Below the pieces are notes generated by a model. It saw only the letters and a program-made list of their open reading frames with translations. It ran no database searches and was not told the DNA's origin. A program made the translations under genes and the position numbers. From contig RYVZ01000017.1 of NCBI GenBank assembly GCA_003979345.1, positions 1 through 64,000 on the forward strand: DNA of 64,000 bases, written 5' to 3'. This DNA comes from Lachnospiraceae bacterium (lineage in GTDB: Bacteria; Bacillota; Clostridia; Lachnospirales; Lachnospiraceae). This document shows positions 52,831 to 60,884 of the stretch, piece after piece; position 1 is the first letter of the stretch; every line of letters starts with the position of its first letter.

Positions 52831-53367
52831 ATGAAAGGCAGCGCGGGGGTCATAGCAGAAACAGAACGATTGATTTTAAGAAGATATCAGGAGAGTGACC
52901 TGCAAGATCTGTTTGAATATTTGTCCGATCCGAAAGTGGTAGAGTTTGAACCGTACAAACCGATGTCGCTTGATGAAACAAAAGAAAATCTGGAGTGGCG
53001 GATCGGGACAGAGGAAATGATTGCTTTGGAATTGAAAAGCTCTCATAAAATGATCGGCAATGTTTATATGGGAAAACGGGAGTTTGATACATTGGAGTTG
53101 GGATATGTACTTAACCGCAATTATTGGAAAAAAGGGTATGCTGCCGAGAGTATAAAAGTGCTGGTCCGGCAGGCTTTTTCAGACGGGATCCACAGGATCT
53201 ATGCGGAATGCGACCCGCTCAACAGCGGCTCATGGAAATTGCTGGAAGCGCTTGGTTTCCAGCAGGAATCACATCTTAGGCAAAACGTCTGGTTTTGGAA
53301 GGATGAAAATGGAAAGCCGGTCTGGAAAGACACGTATGTGTATGCGATGCTGAATGGGGAGCAGTAA
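52831..53367 (+). CDS. GNAT acetyltransferase, RimJ/RimL-like
   Basis: 178 aa, ATG 52831 with GGAGG upstream. Acetyl-CoA-binding fold is recognisable in TLELGYVLNRNYWKKGYAAESIKVLVRQAF, with ETERLILRRYQESD at the start and RIYAECDPLNSGSWKLLEALGFQQE. The substrate may be a protein N-terminus or a small amine. It is followed by a 160-base gap to hemZ. Confidence 0.9.
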   Translation: MKGSAGVIAETERLILRRYQESDLQDLFEYLSDPKVVEFEPYKPMSLDETKENLEWRIGTEEMIALELKSSHKMIGNVYMGKREFDTLELGYVLNRNYWKKGYAAESIKVLVRQAFSDGIHRIYAECDPLNSGSWKLLEALGFQQESHLRQNVWFWKDENGKPVWKDTYVYAMLNGEQ

Positions 53368-53531
53368 CCGATGCTTGGTTTCACTAAGGGAAATTTTTGC
53401 GACCGGAGCAGACATAAGGGAGCGCTGAATAAATCATCGATCATCCGGTGCACTTGGCGGACATAAATGGATTTACAAATCGTGTGGGAAATGCTTTCGT
53501 CAGCGTTACCAAAATACGGGAGAGGTATAAA

Positions 53532-55157
53532 ATGCGGAAGATCTTAGCAGTTTTCTGTAACAGGGAAAACTTTGAATATGATACCCATGCGCTCGTGCAG
53601 TCTTTTTATCCGGAAAGACATGTAAAAGTGTTGCTGCCTGAGCGGTGGAAGGAACAGGGCGTTTCCGCGGATATCGTCATTACGATCGCGGACGGTCAGG
53701 CAGAAATGAAGTTTGCTATGTCGGAAGATACGCAGGAAGCGGCGGATGATGCGGAAAGTGCCGGCGGAGAGAGCAGAGCAGAGGATGGCACGGAAAGCAT
53801 TCATGGAGAGTACAGAGCAGAGAGCGATGCGGATAGTGCCGGCATAGAGGACAGGGGGTCAGATGACATAGAAAGCGGCAGGATAGGACTGACGCTGAAA
53901 GTCCGTGAATATATGACGCCCCTTCCTGCGGATAAGGGCGGCGCGAAGGCGGTATGGAAGCGTTTCCTTTACGAGACGCTCTGCGCAGAGACGGGACGGA
54001 CACTACCGTGGGGCAATCTGACGGGGATACGTCCGACCAAACTTGCCATGGAACTGTTAGAGCAGGGAGCGTCCGAAGAGGACGTCCTTCTTTTTTTGCA
54101 GAAGGAACATTATGTGAGTGAGAATAAGGCGGCGCTCTGTCTGGACATTGCGCAGCGTGAGAAAGCAATTCTTGCGCAGCTTGATCAAACCGACGGTTAC
54201 AGCCTCTATATCGGGATTCCGTTCTGCCCGACGACTTGTCTGTACTGCTCGTTTACTTCCTATCCGGTGAGCGTTTGGGAGAAGCGGATGGACGATTATC
54301 TTGACTGTCTGGTAAAAGAGATTGACTATGTGAAAGAAGCGTTTCGCGGCAAAGCGCCGGAGACGGTCTATATCGGCGGCGGTACGCCGACGAGTCTTTC
54401 ACCGGAGCGTTTAGAGCGTCTGCTTTCTAAATTGGAGAAGACGTTTGCACTTGAAGATGTAAAGGAGTTTACTGTAGAGGCGGGGCGCGCCGACAGCATC
54501 ACGAGGGAGAAACTGCGCGTCATCAGACGCCATTGTGTCACGAGGATTTCCGTTAATCCGCAGACCATGAAGGATGAAACGCTGCGCATTATCGGCAGAA
54601 GGCACACAGCCGCGCAGGTAAAAGACGCTTTTCACATGGCGCGGGAGGAAGGGTTTGACAATATCAACATGGATTTGATCTTAGGACTGCCCGGCGAGGA
54701 CGCGGAGGACGTGCGGCGGACGATCGGGGAAGTGAAGGCGCTTTTGCCTGACAGCCTTACCGTGCATTCGCTCGCGCTCAAACGTGCGTCGAAGCTGGGA
54801 AACTGGATAGAGGAAAACGGAATCGACATGCTTTCCAATACGGACGAGACGATGGAGATTGCCGCTGCTGGCGCTGCAGAAATGGGAATGCAGCCGTATT
54901 ATCTGTACCGTCAGAAAAATATGTCCGGCAATTTTGAGAACACCGGTTATGCACTGCCGGGAAAGAACGGTATTTACAATATTCTGATCATGGAGGAGAA
55001 ACAGACCATTGTGGCGCTGGGGGCTGGCTCCATCACCAAGCGGGTGTACCCGGACGGGCGCATCGAGCGGTGCGAGAATGTGAAGGATGTTGCGCTCTAT
55101 ATGGAAAAAATCGATGAGATGATCGAGCGGAAGCGGCGGCTGTTTGGGGAGGTTTAA
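53532..55157 (+). CDS. hemZ: HemZ-type radical SAM coproporphyrinogen III oxidase
   Basis: 541 aa from ATG 53532 (MRKILAVFCNREN) with GAGAGG upstream. Radical SAM cluster motif CPTTCLYC near residue 230, GGGTPTSL, and the HemN-like GLPGEDAEDV. The N-terminal domain is interrupted at residues about 74-117 by three 13-residue acidic repeats. The enzyme would make heme precursors without oxygen; other HemN/HemZ family members use different substrates, so the reaction is inferred. Confidence 0.9.
   Translation: MRKILAVFCNRENFEYDTHALVQSFYPERHVKVLLPERWKEQGVSADIVITIADGQAEMKFAMSEDTQEAADDAESAGGESRAEDGTESIHGEYRAESDADSAGIEDRGSDDIESGRIGLTLKVREYMTPLPADKGGAKAVWKRFLYETLCAETGRTLPWGNLTGIRPTKLAMELLEQGASEEDVLLFLQKEHYVSENKAALCLDIAQREKAILAQLDQTDGYSLYIGIPFCPTTCLYCSFTSYPVSVWEKRMDDYLDCLVKEIDYVKEAFRGKAPETVYIGGGTPTSLSPERLERLLSKLEKTFALEDVKEFTVEAGRADSITREKLRVIRRHCVTRISVNPQTMKDETLRIIGRRHTAAQVKDAFHMAREEGFDNINMDLILGLPGEDAEDVRRTIGEVKALLPDSLTVHSLALKRASKLGNWIEENGIDMLSNTDETMEIAAAGAAEMGMQPYYLYRQKNMSGNFENTGYALPGKNGIYNILIMEEKQTIVALGAGSITKRVYPDGRIERCENVKDVALYMEKIDEMIERKRRLFGEV
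53751..53882 (+). repeat. 39-bp in-frame repeat in hemZ
   Basis: Units starting at 53751, 53790 and 53829 encode AESAGGESRAEDG, TESIHGEYRAESD and ADSAGIEDRGSDD, with a partial fourth unit. The 39-base period keeps the frame. Confidence 0.75.
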
Positions 55158-55265
55158 GTGTTTCTTTATCCGTACCCAAGAAAGCATGGTATCTTCTTTT
55201 TGAAATGAAATATTCTCCTTCTATAGGATAGATTAGATTTGCATGATCTGTATATGGAGAACTTT

Positions 55266-55501
55266 CTATACAATGAACGTTCTCAGAACAGTCTGTTCCC
55301 GCCCAAAATCTATCATATCAGGTCGATGAACCTCTTTGAGTTGGATTACAGGCAGTTTTTTGCCCGGAAAACATCCGGTACCCTCTTTGAGTTACGGATA
55401 CAATCCCGCATTGGATTATCCATATGATCCGCTGTTATCTCTTTGACGTCTTTTTGTTGAATGTCAATGACAAGTAATGCGCCTCTTTCTTCAAACTTCA
55501 T
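55266..55501 (-). pseudogene. Decayed isochorismatase-like cysteine hydrolase
   Basis: On the minus strand an ATG overlapping the MATE stop region (55499-55501) opens a 51-codon frame, MKFEERGALLVIDIQQKDV..., which is the canonical N-terminus of the isochorismatase-like family. It ends at a TAA just after a run of six A. Adding one A would continue the frame as LPVIQLKEVHRPDMIDFGRE, again family-like, before it degenerates at TAG 55266. A one-base loss in the A-run plus truncation is the simplest explanation. Confidence 0.7.
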
Positions 55502-56822
55502 AAGTTGCTGTTTCTTTCTGTTTGTTTTTATGTTTATATATTACAAATCCGAGTAACGCAATTAAAAATTCCGTTATGGGATAAGTAAGCCAGACGCCCG
55601 TCATTTTCCATAAGGCAGACAATAAAAACGCCATAGGAATAATCAAAACCAATCCCCTTAATATTGAAAGTATATGAGCAGGCAGCGCTTTTTCTATTGA
55701 CGTAAAAAAGGTTGCTAGAATAATATTGTATCCAACAAATGGAATAGATATAAAATATAGTTTTAGACCCATTACGGAAATCTGCTGTAACGCCAAATTG
55801 TCCTCACTATTGAAAACAGCGGTAATTGGCTCTGCAAACACAAAAATGAGTAAATAAGCAATCATAGATACTGAGTGCATCGTGATCAGGGCGTATTTAA
55901 GTACCGCTTTTGTCTGCCTGTAATTTCCGACACCGTAAAAGGTGCTGACCAACGGCTGAATGCCTTGTGCGATACCTGTATATACTGCAACGATCACAAG
56001 TGAAATGTTTGCGACTACTCCATATGCGGCAACCCCTGTATTTCCCGCTAATTTTAATATAATTGTGTTAAAAGTGATCATTACGATTCCGGAGGATATC
56101 TGGGCAATGAAAGACGGAAAGCCTAATGATAAATCCTGCGCTATCACATATTTCCTGATTCTTGTTTTTACAAAATGGAACGTACTTTTCTTTTTGCCCC
56201 AGTGAGGAAGCATTATCAGAATGCTGATAATTGGAGATAATACTGTGGCAAAAATAGCGCCAAAGATCCCCATTTTCATTGGAAAAATGAAAATATAATC
56301 TAGTAAGATATTGGCAAAGCTTCCAATCAACTGAGCGATCATGGGAAGCTGCGGACTGCCGTCGTTTCTGACAAAACAAAGCAATACATCGTTCAATATA
56401 AACGCAGGCGCAAACAGCAGCAGCCAACGCAAATAAGTAGTCGTCATTTCCAAGACGCTTGAATCTGCGCCAAAGTGCATTGCTATTTGATGAGAGAAAA
56501 AGAAACCAATCATGACAAATGCTCCTGAAAAAATTAAGGCAAGATATATGGTGTTTGTATAAACCCGATCAACTTCAACCGTTCTTTCCTGACTTTTACA
56601 GACAGAAAATCTTGTTGCGCCGCCCATACCGAGCATAAGTCCCGTACCATGTATAAAGTTATATACCGGGATTGCAAGATTTAATGCGGTAAGACCGTTT
56701 GTGCCCAAGCCCTTTGATACAAAAAATGTATCAGCTAATATATAGCAAGATACTCCCAATGTTCCTAAAACACTTAAAATTGTATAGTGGGCAAAATCCC
56801 GCATACAAGACTGTTGCTTCAT
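55491..56822 (-). CDS. MATE-family multidrug exporter
   Basis: 443 aa from ATG 56822, with AGGAG eleven bases upstream; a GTG four codons earlier abuts that site. Twelve hydrophobic helices in two MATE halves, with the N-terminal SYILADTFFVSKGLGTNGLTALN and GGATRFSVCKSQE. It pumps cationic drugs or metabolites out using an ion gradient. The 5' leader holds a short peptide and terminator. Codon use is more AT-rich than its neighbours, consistent with horizontal acquisition. Confidence 0.93.
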   Translation of the reverse strand: MKQQSCMRDFAHYTILSVLGTLGVSCYILADTFFVSKGLGTNGLTALNLAIPVYNFIHGTGLMLGMGGATRFSVCKSQERTVEVDRVYTNTIYLALIFSGAFVMIGFFFSHQIAMHFGADSSVLEMTTTYLRWLLLFAPAFILNDVLLCFVRNDGSPQLPMIAQLIGSFANILLDYIFIFPMKMGIFGAIFATVLSPIISILIMLPHWGKKKSTFHFVKTRIRKYVIAQDLSLGFPSFIAQISSGIVMITFNTIILKLAGNTGVAAYGVVANISLVIVAVYTGIAQGIQPLVSTFYGVGNYRQTKAVLKYALITMHSVSMIAYLLIFVFAEPITAVFNSEDNLALQQISVMGLKLYFISIPFVGYNIILATFFTSIEKALPAHILSILRGLVLIIPMAFLLSALWKMTGVWLTYPITEFLIALLGFVIYKHKNKQKETATYEV

Positions 56823-56843
56823 ATGTTCATGCACTCCTAAAAC

Positions 56844-56903
56844 AAAAAAATAGCGTCAAAGCTTTCTATCTTCAAAGGCCTAACGATAGAAAGTCTGACG
56901 CTT
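56844..56903 (-). terminator. Attenuator hairpin in the MATE leader
   Basis: On the minus strand AAGCGTCAGACTTTCTATC pairs with GATAGAAAGCTTTGACGCT, followed by A and seven T. It lies between the leader peptide and the MATE ribosome site, so it must be bypassed for the gene to be expressed. Confidence 0.9.
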
Positions 56904-56937
56904 AACTCCTTACCCGGCGGCAAGAAGTGCGATTCAT
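56902..56937 (-). CDS. Leader peptide MNRTSCRRVRS of the MATE attenuator
   Basis: Eleven codons and TAA on the minus strand. The ATG is about two or three bases from the predicted transcription start and has no ribosome site, so it would be translated as a near-leaderless mRNA. The stop codon abuts the 5' arm of the terminator, so a ribosome stalled near the end of the peptide would cover that arm and let transcription continue. This is the layout of antibiotic-induced attenuators. Confidence 0.65.
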   Translation of the reverse strand: MNRTSCRRVRS

Positions 56938-56946
56938 ATTTTTTAT

Positions 56947-56975
56947 ATTATATAATCCAAAATTGGAAAAATCAA
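56947..56975 (-). promoter_or_regulatory. Promoter of the MATE gene
   Basis: On the minus strand TTGATT (56970-56975), 17 bases, TATAAT (56947-56952). Start of transcription is predicted near 56940. Confidence 0.8.
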
Positions 56976-56998
56976 TCTCAAAGTTTCTTTTGTTTCTG

Positions 56999-57783
56999 TC
57001 ATGATCCGCTTAAAGCGGAGGACTGCTCTTTTTTGTAGATTAAAGGAGATACCCCGTAATATTTTTTGAAGGTTTCGCAGTAATAGCTGACTCCGCCAAA
57101 ACCGTATTCGTAAGCGACTGCTGCGATATTCTTATCCGCTCCAAGCAGTGTGGACAGGCTTTTGCGTAACCGCAATTTTGTGAGATAAGTTATGGGAGTA
57201 TCGCGCAGATACCTCTTAAAGAGAAGGGAGCATTTGCTTTTGCAGCAGGCGCCGGACAAAGCGATGTCCGCAAGAGTGATGCGTTCCATATAATGCTCTT
57301 CTATAAACGTTATCATATTTCTGACGGAGGCCAGATCGGAAGATTCCGGTGCCCGGGCAGTGTTTTCCACATCAAGATGTTCATACAGTGTCTTCATGAT
57401 TGTAAAATAGTCTTCCACCAATTCAAAATAAGACAGGGAATCTGTCTTTTTTTCACCAAAGGAATGATAAATATGTTCCGGCTTTTCCATGACGGAAGCC
57501 ATCCAGCCGTACCGCTTAAGATACAGGTAAGGATAGGCGGCATTTTCCGTAATGGGCTGCCCTCCGCTAAGTCTATCAATCTGCCGTTTACATTATAGGT
57601 CATAGCTCCCTTTTTGATCAAAATGAATTCCAGATCTTTATGCCAGTGGCTGATGGAAGAATAGTCCGGGTAGGAAGTAAGAAAGCCGTACACCACATAG
57701 GCAGGAAACAGGGGATTATTATATGCGACTGTTTCTGAAAAATCCGGATTAAAAACTGAGCAGGGTCTTGTTTTGTTATCCAT
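56999..57783 (-). pseudogene. Broken AraC-family regulator
   Basis: Two frames on the minus strand carry one protein. The N-terminal frame (57783 down to about 57560) is an AraC-type cupin (ISHWHKDLEFILIKKGAMTYNVNGR). It shifts frame near 57560-57580, after NGRLIDLAEG. The C-terminal frame (to 56999) holds the rest (NAAYPYLYLKRYGWMAS..., then two helix-turn-helix motifs ending IAAVAYEYGFGGVSYYCETFKKYYGVSP). The cupin also seems to lack about 40 residues at the junction. The adjacent acetyltransferase gene is transcribed divergently. Confidence 0.8.
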
Positions 57784-57903
57784 AAAAGTATCCTCTAAAA
57801 TGGAAGATTGTTATATAAATATAAAAGATACTGAATGATTTTATTGCAAAAATCTGATATTGCCAAATAGAGATAGTCTATGTGCAGACAGATAAAATCA
57901 TAT

Positions 57904-57932
57904 TTGAATGTGTGGAACAGATATGATATAAA
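57904..57932 (+). promoter_or_regulatory. Promoter of the acetyltransferase gene
   Basis: TTGAAT at 57904-57909, 17 bases, TATAAA at 57927-57932, just upstream of a GGAGG ribosome site. Confidence 0.55.
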
Positions 57933-57951
57933 AAAGAAATGGAGGATTAAT

Positions 57952-58587
57952 ATGACAAACAGAGAGCGCAGAGATGCGGGCATGGCTTATATTTCAGACG
58001 ATACTATTTTTGAGGAACAGCTTGTATGCAGGAAGATCCTGCAAAAGCTGAATTTTATGGACCGTTCCGATTTTGCGGGAATCAGGGATACGGTAAAGGA
58101 GCTTTTTGGAAAATCCGAGGATGCTTTTGTGAATCCTCCCTTTTACTGCGATTATGGGAAACACATTGAGGTTGGCAGGAATTTCTTTGCAAATTATAAC
58201 TGCACACTTTTGGATGTGGCAAAAATTAAAATTGGCGACAACTGCCAGATGGCTCCCAATGTGGCAATTTACACGGCGGGGCATCCCGTTCATCCGGTCA
58301 GCCGTAATTCTGCGTATGAGTACGGCAGGGAAGTGACAGTGGGGGACAACGTATGGCTTGGAGGTAACACGGTAGTATGCCCCGGCGTCCATATAGGTAA
58401 CAATGTGGTGATCGGTGCGGGCAGCGTGGTGACGAAGGATATTCCGGACTGGTGCATTGCGGCGGGAAATCCGTGCCGGGTCATCCGAAAGATTACGGAA
58501 GAAGACAGGCGGAAACTATTTCGTGATGAGGAGATAGACGAAGAGGCATGGCAGGATATTCTCGAACGGATGGAATTGACATCATAG
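57952..58587 (+). CDS. Maltose/galactoside O-acetyltransferase (LacA/Maa type)
   Basis: 211 aa from ATG 57952, seven bases after GGAGG; the longer frame overlaps the promoter. N-terminal Mac domain (MAYISDDTIFEEQLVCRKILQKLN), then the left-handed beta helix with hexapeptide repeats, VNPPFYCDYGKHIEVG, and the catalytic His in TAGHPVHP. It acetylates sugar hydroxyls using acetyl-CoA. Next to the broken AraC gene, which may once have regulated it. Confidence 0.93.
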   Translation: MTNRERRDAGMAYISDDTIFEEQLVCRKILQKLNFMDRSDFAGIRDTVKELFGKSEDAFVNPPFYCDYGKHIEVGRNFFANYNCTLLDVAKIKIGDNCQMAPNVAIYTAGHPVHPVSRNSAYEYGREVTVGDNVWLGGNTVVCPGVHIGNNVVIGAGSVVTKDIPDWCIAAGNPCRVIRKITEEDRRKLFRDEEIDEEAWQDILERMELTS

Positions 58588-58604
58588 GTAATCTGTGTTA
58601 GTAT
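58576..58604 (+). promoter_or_regulatory. Promoter of the TetR operon
   Basis: TTGACA at 58576-58581, 17 bases, TAGTAT at 58599-58604. It overlaps the end of the acetyltransferase gene. Confidence 0.7.
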
Positions 58605-58606
58605 AA

Positions 58607-58621
58607 GACCGATAGTCGGTC
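58607..58621 (+). promoter_or_regulatory. Probable TetR autoregulatory operator
   Basis: GACCGATAGTCGGTC, a perfect inverted repeat around five bases, placed right after the -10 box and before the TetR gene. Confidence 0.7.
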
Positions 58622-58649
58622 GATGCGATGCGGCAGGAGCGTACAGGAT

Positions 58650-59312
58650 ATGCGGGTTGTAAAAGAGGCAAATGAACGAAAAAACGAAATATTAGATGCA
58701 GCCGAGCGGTTGTTCGGATCAAAGGGCTTCGACCATACAAGCACCAATGATATTCTAAAGGAGGTCGGCATTGCCAGAGGCACGCTTTATTATCATTTTA
58801 GCTCTAAAGAAGAAATACTGGACGCGATGATCGAGCGCATGACGGGACGCCTGATCGAGAAGGCAAGAGCAATCGGGGCACAGAAAGACATACCGGTGTT
58901 GCAGCGGCTTACCATGATGATTCTTTCGCTGAATGTGGATGATGCTGAACTTAATGCTAAACTTGGCAGGGAACTTTTAGCGCAGATGCATAAACCGGAG
59001 AATGCGCTTATGCACCGCAAGATGGAAAGGAGCCTGTTTGACGGTATCATTCCGCTTCTCACGGAGCTGGTCGAAGAGGGCGTTGCGCAGGGAGTTTGTC
59101 AGACAGAGTACCCCAAAGAGGCGGTGGAAATGACCTTTTTGTATGCGAGTACGGCGTTTGACGATCTGATGGAATATCGCAAAGAAGAAAGAGAAAGGAA
59201 GATCACGGCGTTTATTTATCATTTAGAACGGCTCTTAAACATGGAACGGGATAGCTTGAAAACGACAATGCTTCCCATATTTTGCAGGAACGACGGACAG
59301 GAAATATCATAG
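58650..59312 (+). CDS. TetR-family repressor
   Basis: 220 aa from ATG 58650 (MRVVKEANERKNEILDAA). N-terminal helix-turn-helix ERLFGSKGFDHTSTNDILKEVGIARGTLYYHFSSKEEIL is typical of the family. The C-terminal ligand-binding half is helical and unassigned. The operator at 58607-58621 suggests autoregulation. The DUF4097-like, DUF2975-like and HD-GYP genes follow on the same strand. Confidence 0.93.
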   Translation: MRVVKEANERKNEILDAAERLFGSKGFDHTSTNDILKEVGIARGTLYYHFSSKEEILDAMIERMTGRLIEKARAIGAQKDIPVLQRLTMMILSLNVDDAELNAKLGRELLAQMHKPENALMHRKMERSLFDGIIPLLTELVEEGVAQGVCQTEYPKEAVEMTFLYASTAFDDLMEYRKEERERKITAFIYHLERLLNMERDSLKTTMLPIFCRNDGQEIS

Positions 59313-59349
59313 AATTTTGTGAAAGGAAAAAGAAATAGAAGGAACAAAA

Positions 59350-59403
59350 GATTCCGGTGAATCTGTGATTACAAATCAAATTGGAAATAGATTCATCGGA
59401 ATC
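59350..59403 (+). repeat. 15-bp inverted repeat after the TetR gene
   Basis: GATTCCGGTGAATCT at 59350-59364 and AGATTCATCGGAATC at 59389-59403, one mismatch, 24 bases apart. The sequence after it is T-rich (TTTCTTTATTTT), so it may be a weak terminator. Confidence 0.55.
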
Positions 59404-59478
59404 GTAAGTTTCTTTATTTTATAACATATAATCGACAGGCAGACGGTCGATACGAAATATGACAAGGAGGGGTACACA

Positions 59479-60177
59479 ATGCAGGAGGTAAAGACAGAGT
59501 ATCGTTATGAGAGTATTACGGAGTATGACATTGACGAGCCGAAACGGTATGATATGAAATTCGGCAGTACGAAGCAGCTCGTGCTGATGGGCTATGAGGG
59601 GGAAAAAATACGGGTCCTTCTGGCATCCGATACGCTTTCCACGATTCAGAATGACTGCAAGGTCAGGATTGACAATATCAGGCGGCGGATTGACGTGGGG
59701 GTGATATACCAAAACGGGATGTCCGGGAAAGATGCAAAAGAGGCGGTCAGTATTTTTGTCTGGATTCCGGCGCCTTATATCGGAAAAATAGAATGCGCAG
59801 CCGATGCGGAGCGCGTAGAAGTCCGAAACTTAACGTGCGAAAGTATTGAGCTTGATATGAAGACGGCGGTCGTCAGGCTCGAAAACGTCGCGGGAACAGT
59901 GGAGATCAATTGTAATCTGGATATGGAAGTGTTCTGCCTCTCCACATGTGGGGAAATCACGATCAATCAGGTGTCGGCTTCCTCGAAAATCTATGTTCCG
60001 GAGGGGACGCCGTTTACGGCGGCGGCAAAAGGGATCGGTACCGACATTTTCTACGAGAAAGACGGAATGCAGACGGCGGATTTCAGCACTCCCGATGCGG
60101 AAAATCATATTGAGCTGAACGGATTAAAAAGCAGACTTGCCATATGCCGGACAACAAACAATCAGGGCGGTTTATAA
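59479..60177 (+). CDS. DUF4097-like beta-strand repeat protein
   Basis: 232 aa, ATG 59479 with AAGGAGGGG upstream. The middle and end contain repeated short strands (VEVRNLTCESIELDMKTAVVRLENVAGTVEINCNLDMEVFCLS), the parallel beta-helix-like pattern of DUF4097. There is no signal peptide or membrane helix, so it is probably cytoplasmic. Function unknown. Position suggests co-regulation by TetR. Confidence 0.7.
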   Translation: MQEVKTEYRYESITEYDIDEPKRYDMKFGSTKQLVLMGYEGEKIRVLLASDTLSTIQNDCKVRIDNIRRRIDVGVIYQNGMSGKDAKEAVSIFVWIPAPYIGKIECAADAERVEVRNLTCESIELDMKTAVVRLENVAGTVEINCNLDMEVFCLSTCGEITINQVSASSKIYVPEGTPFTAAAKGIGTDIFYEKDGMQTADFSTPDAENHIELNGLKSRLAICRTTNNQGGL

Positions 60178-60260
60178 AGGATGACGCGTATGACCAAAAA
60201 CAGCATGAATTGAAAACAACATAAAAATAGAAAACAACATGAAAAGAAAGGAAACAAACA

Positions 60261-60779
60261 ATGAATCATTTAGACAAAATTCAAAAAGGAATGAACGTAT
60301 TGCAGATACTCTCTAAGATTCTGCTGATCGTGGCTTATATGGGGGCGGCACTGACGCTGGCCGGAGGGATACTTGTGGCAGCAGGCGTATTAAACACAGA
60401 AAATCAATTTCTTCACTTTATATCAGATATCGCCGGAGTCACAACAGATCAGCTTACCGGCATTCTGATCGCGGCGGCGGTTTCCATGCTGTCGGGCGGA
60501 ATCCTTGCAACATGCGCGGAGCGCTATTTTGCCGCGGAGCAAAAGGAGGGAACGCCGTTTACAAATGCGGGAGCCGACAGGGTAAAACGGCTTGGTATCC
60601 TTACCATTATTATATCGCTCGTTTCCGTGTGCATCACGGAAGGAATCTATGAAGCGATCCGTCTGGCGGACTGGAACAAATTTGACGATGCGGGCGGCGT
60701 TTTGATCGGAATCTGTCTGATCCTGCTTTCCGCGGTATTTCGTTATGGCGCGGAACTGGAGCAGAAAGACCATTCATAA
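60261..60779 (+). CDS. DUF2975-like four-helix membrane protein
   Basis: 172 aa, ATG 60261 with AAAGGAAAC upstream. Membrane helices at about residues 15-40, 63-85, 110-130 and 145-162. The C-terminus FRYGAELEQ is a recurrent ending of DUF2975 proteins. These are often next to small DNA-binding regulators; a TetR gene is upstream here. Function unknown. Confidence 0.7.
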   Translation: MNHLDKIQKGMNVLQILSKILLIVAYMGAALTLAGGILVAAGVLNTENQFLHFISDIAGVTTDQLTGILIAAAVSMLSGGILATCAERYFAAEQKEGTPFTNAGADRVKRLGILTIIISLVSVCITEGIYEAIRLADWNKFDDAGGVLIGICLILLSAVFRYGAELEQKDHS

Positions 60780-60884
60780 AATTTGCGGATCGATTTCCGG
60801 GAAGATATGGCTGCTTAGCCAAAATCGAAATCATGAAAATCGGATGGTGAAAGCTGCCTAAAAAGAACGATTGAAAGGAACAAC

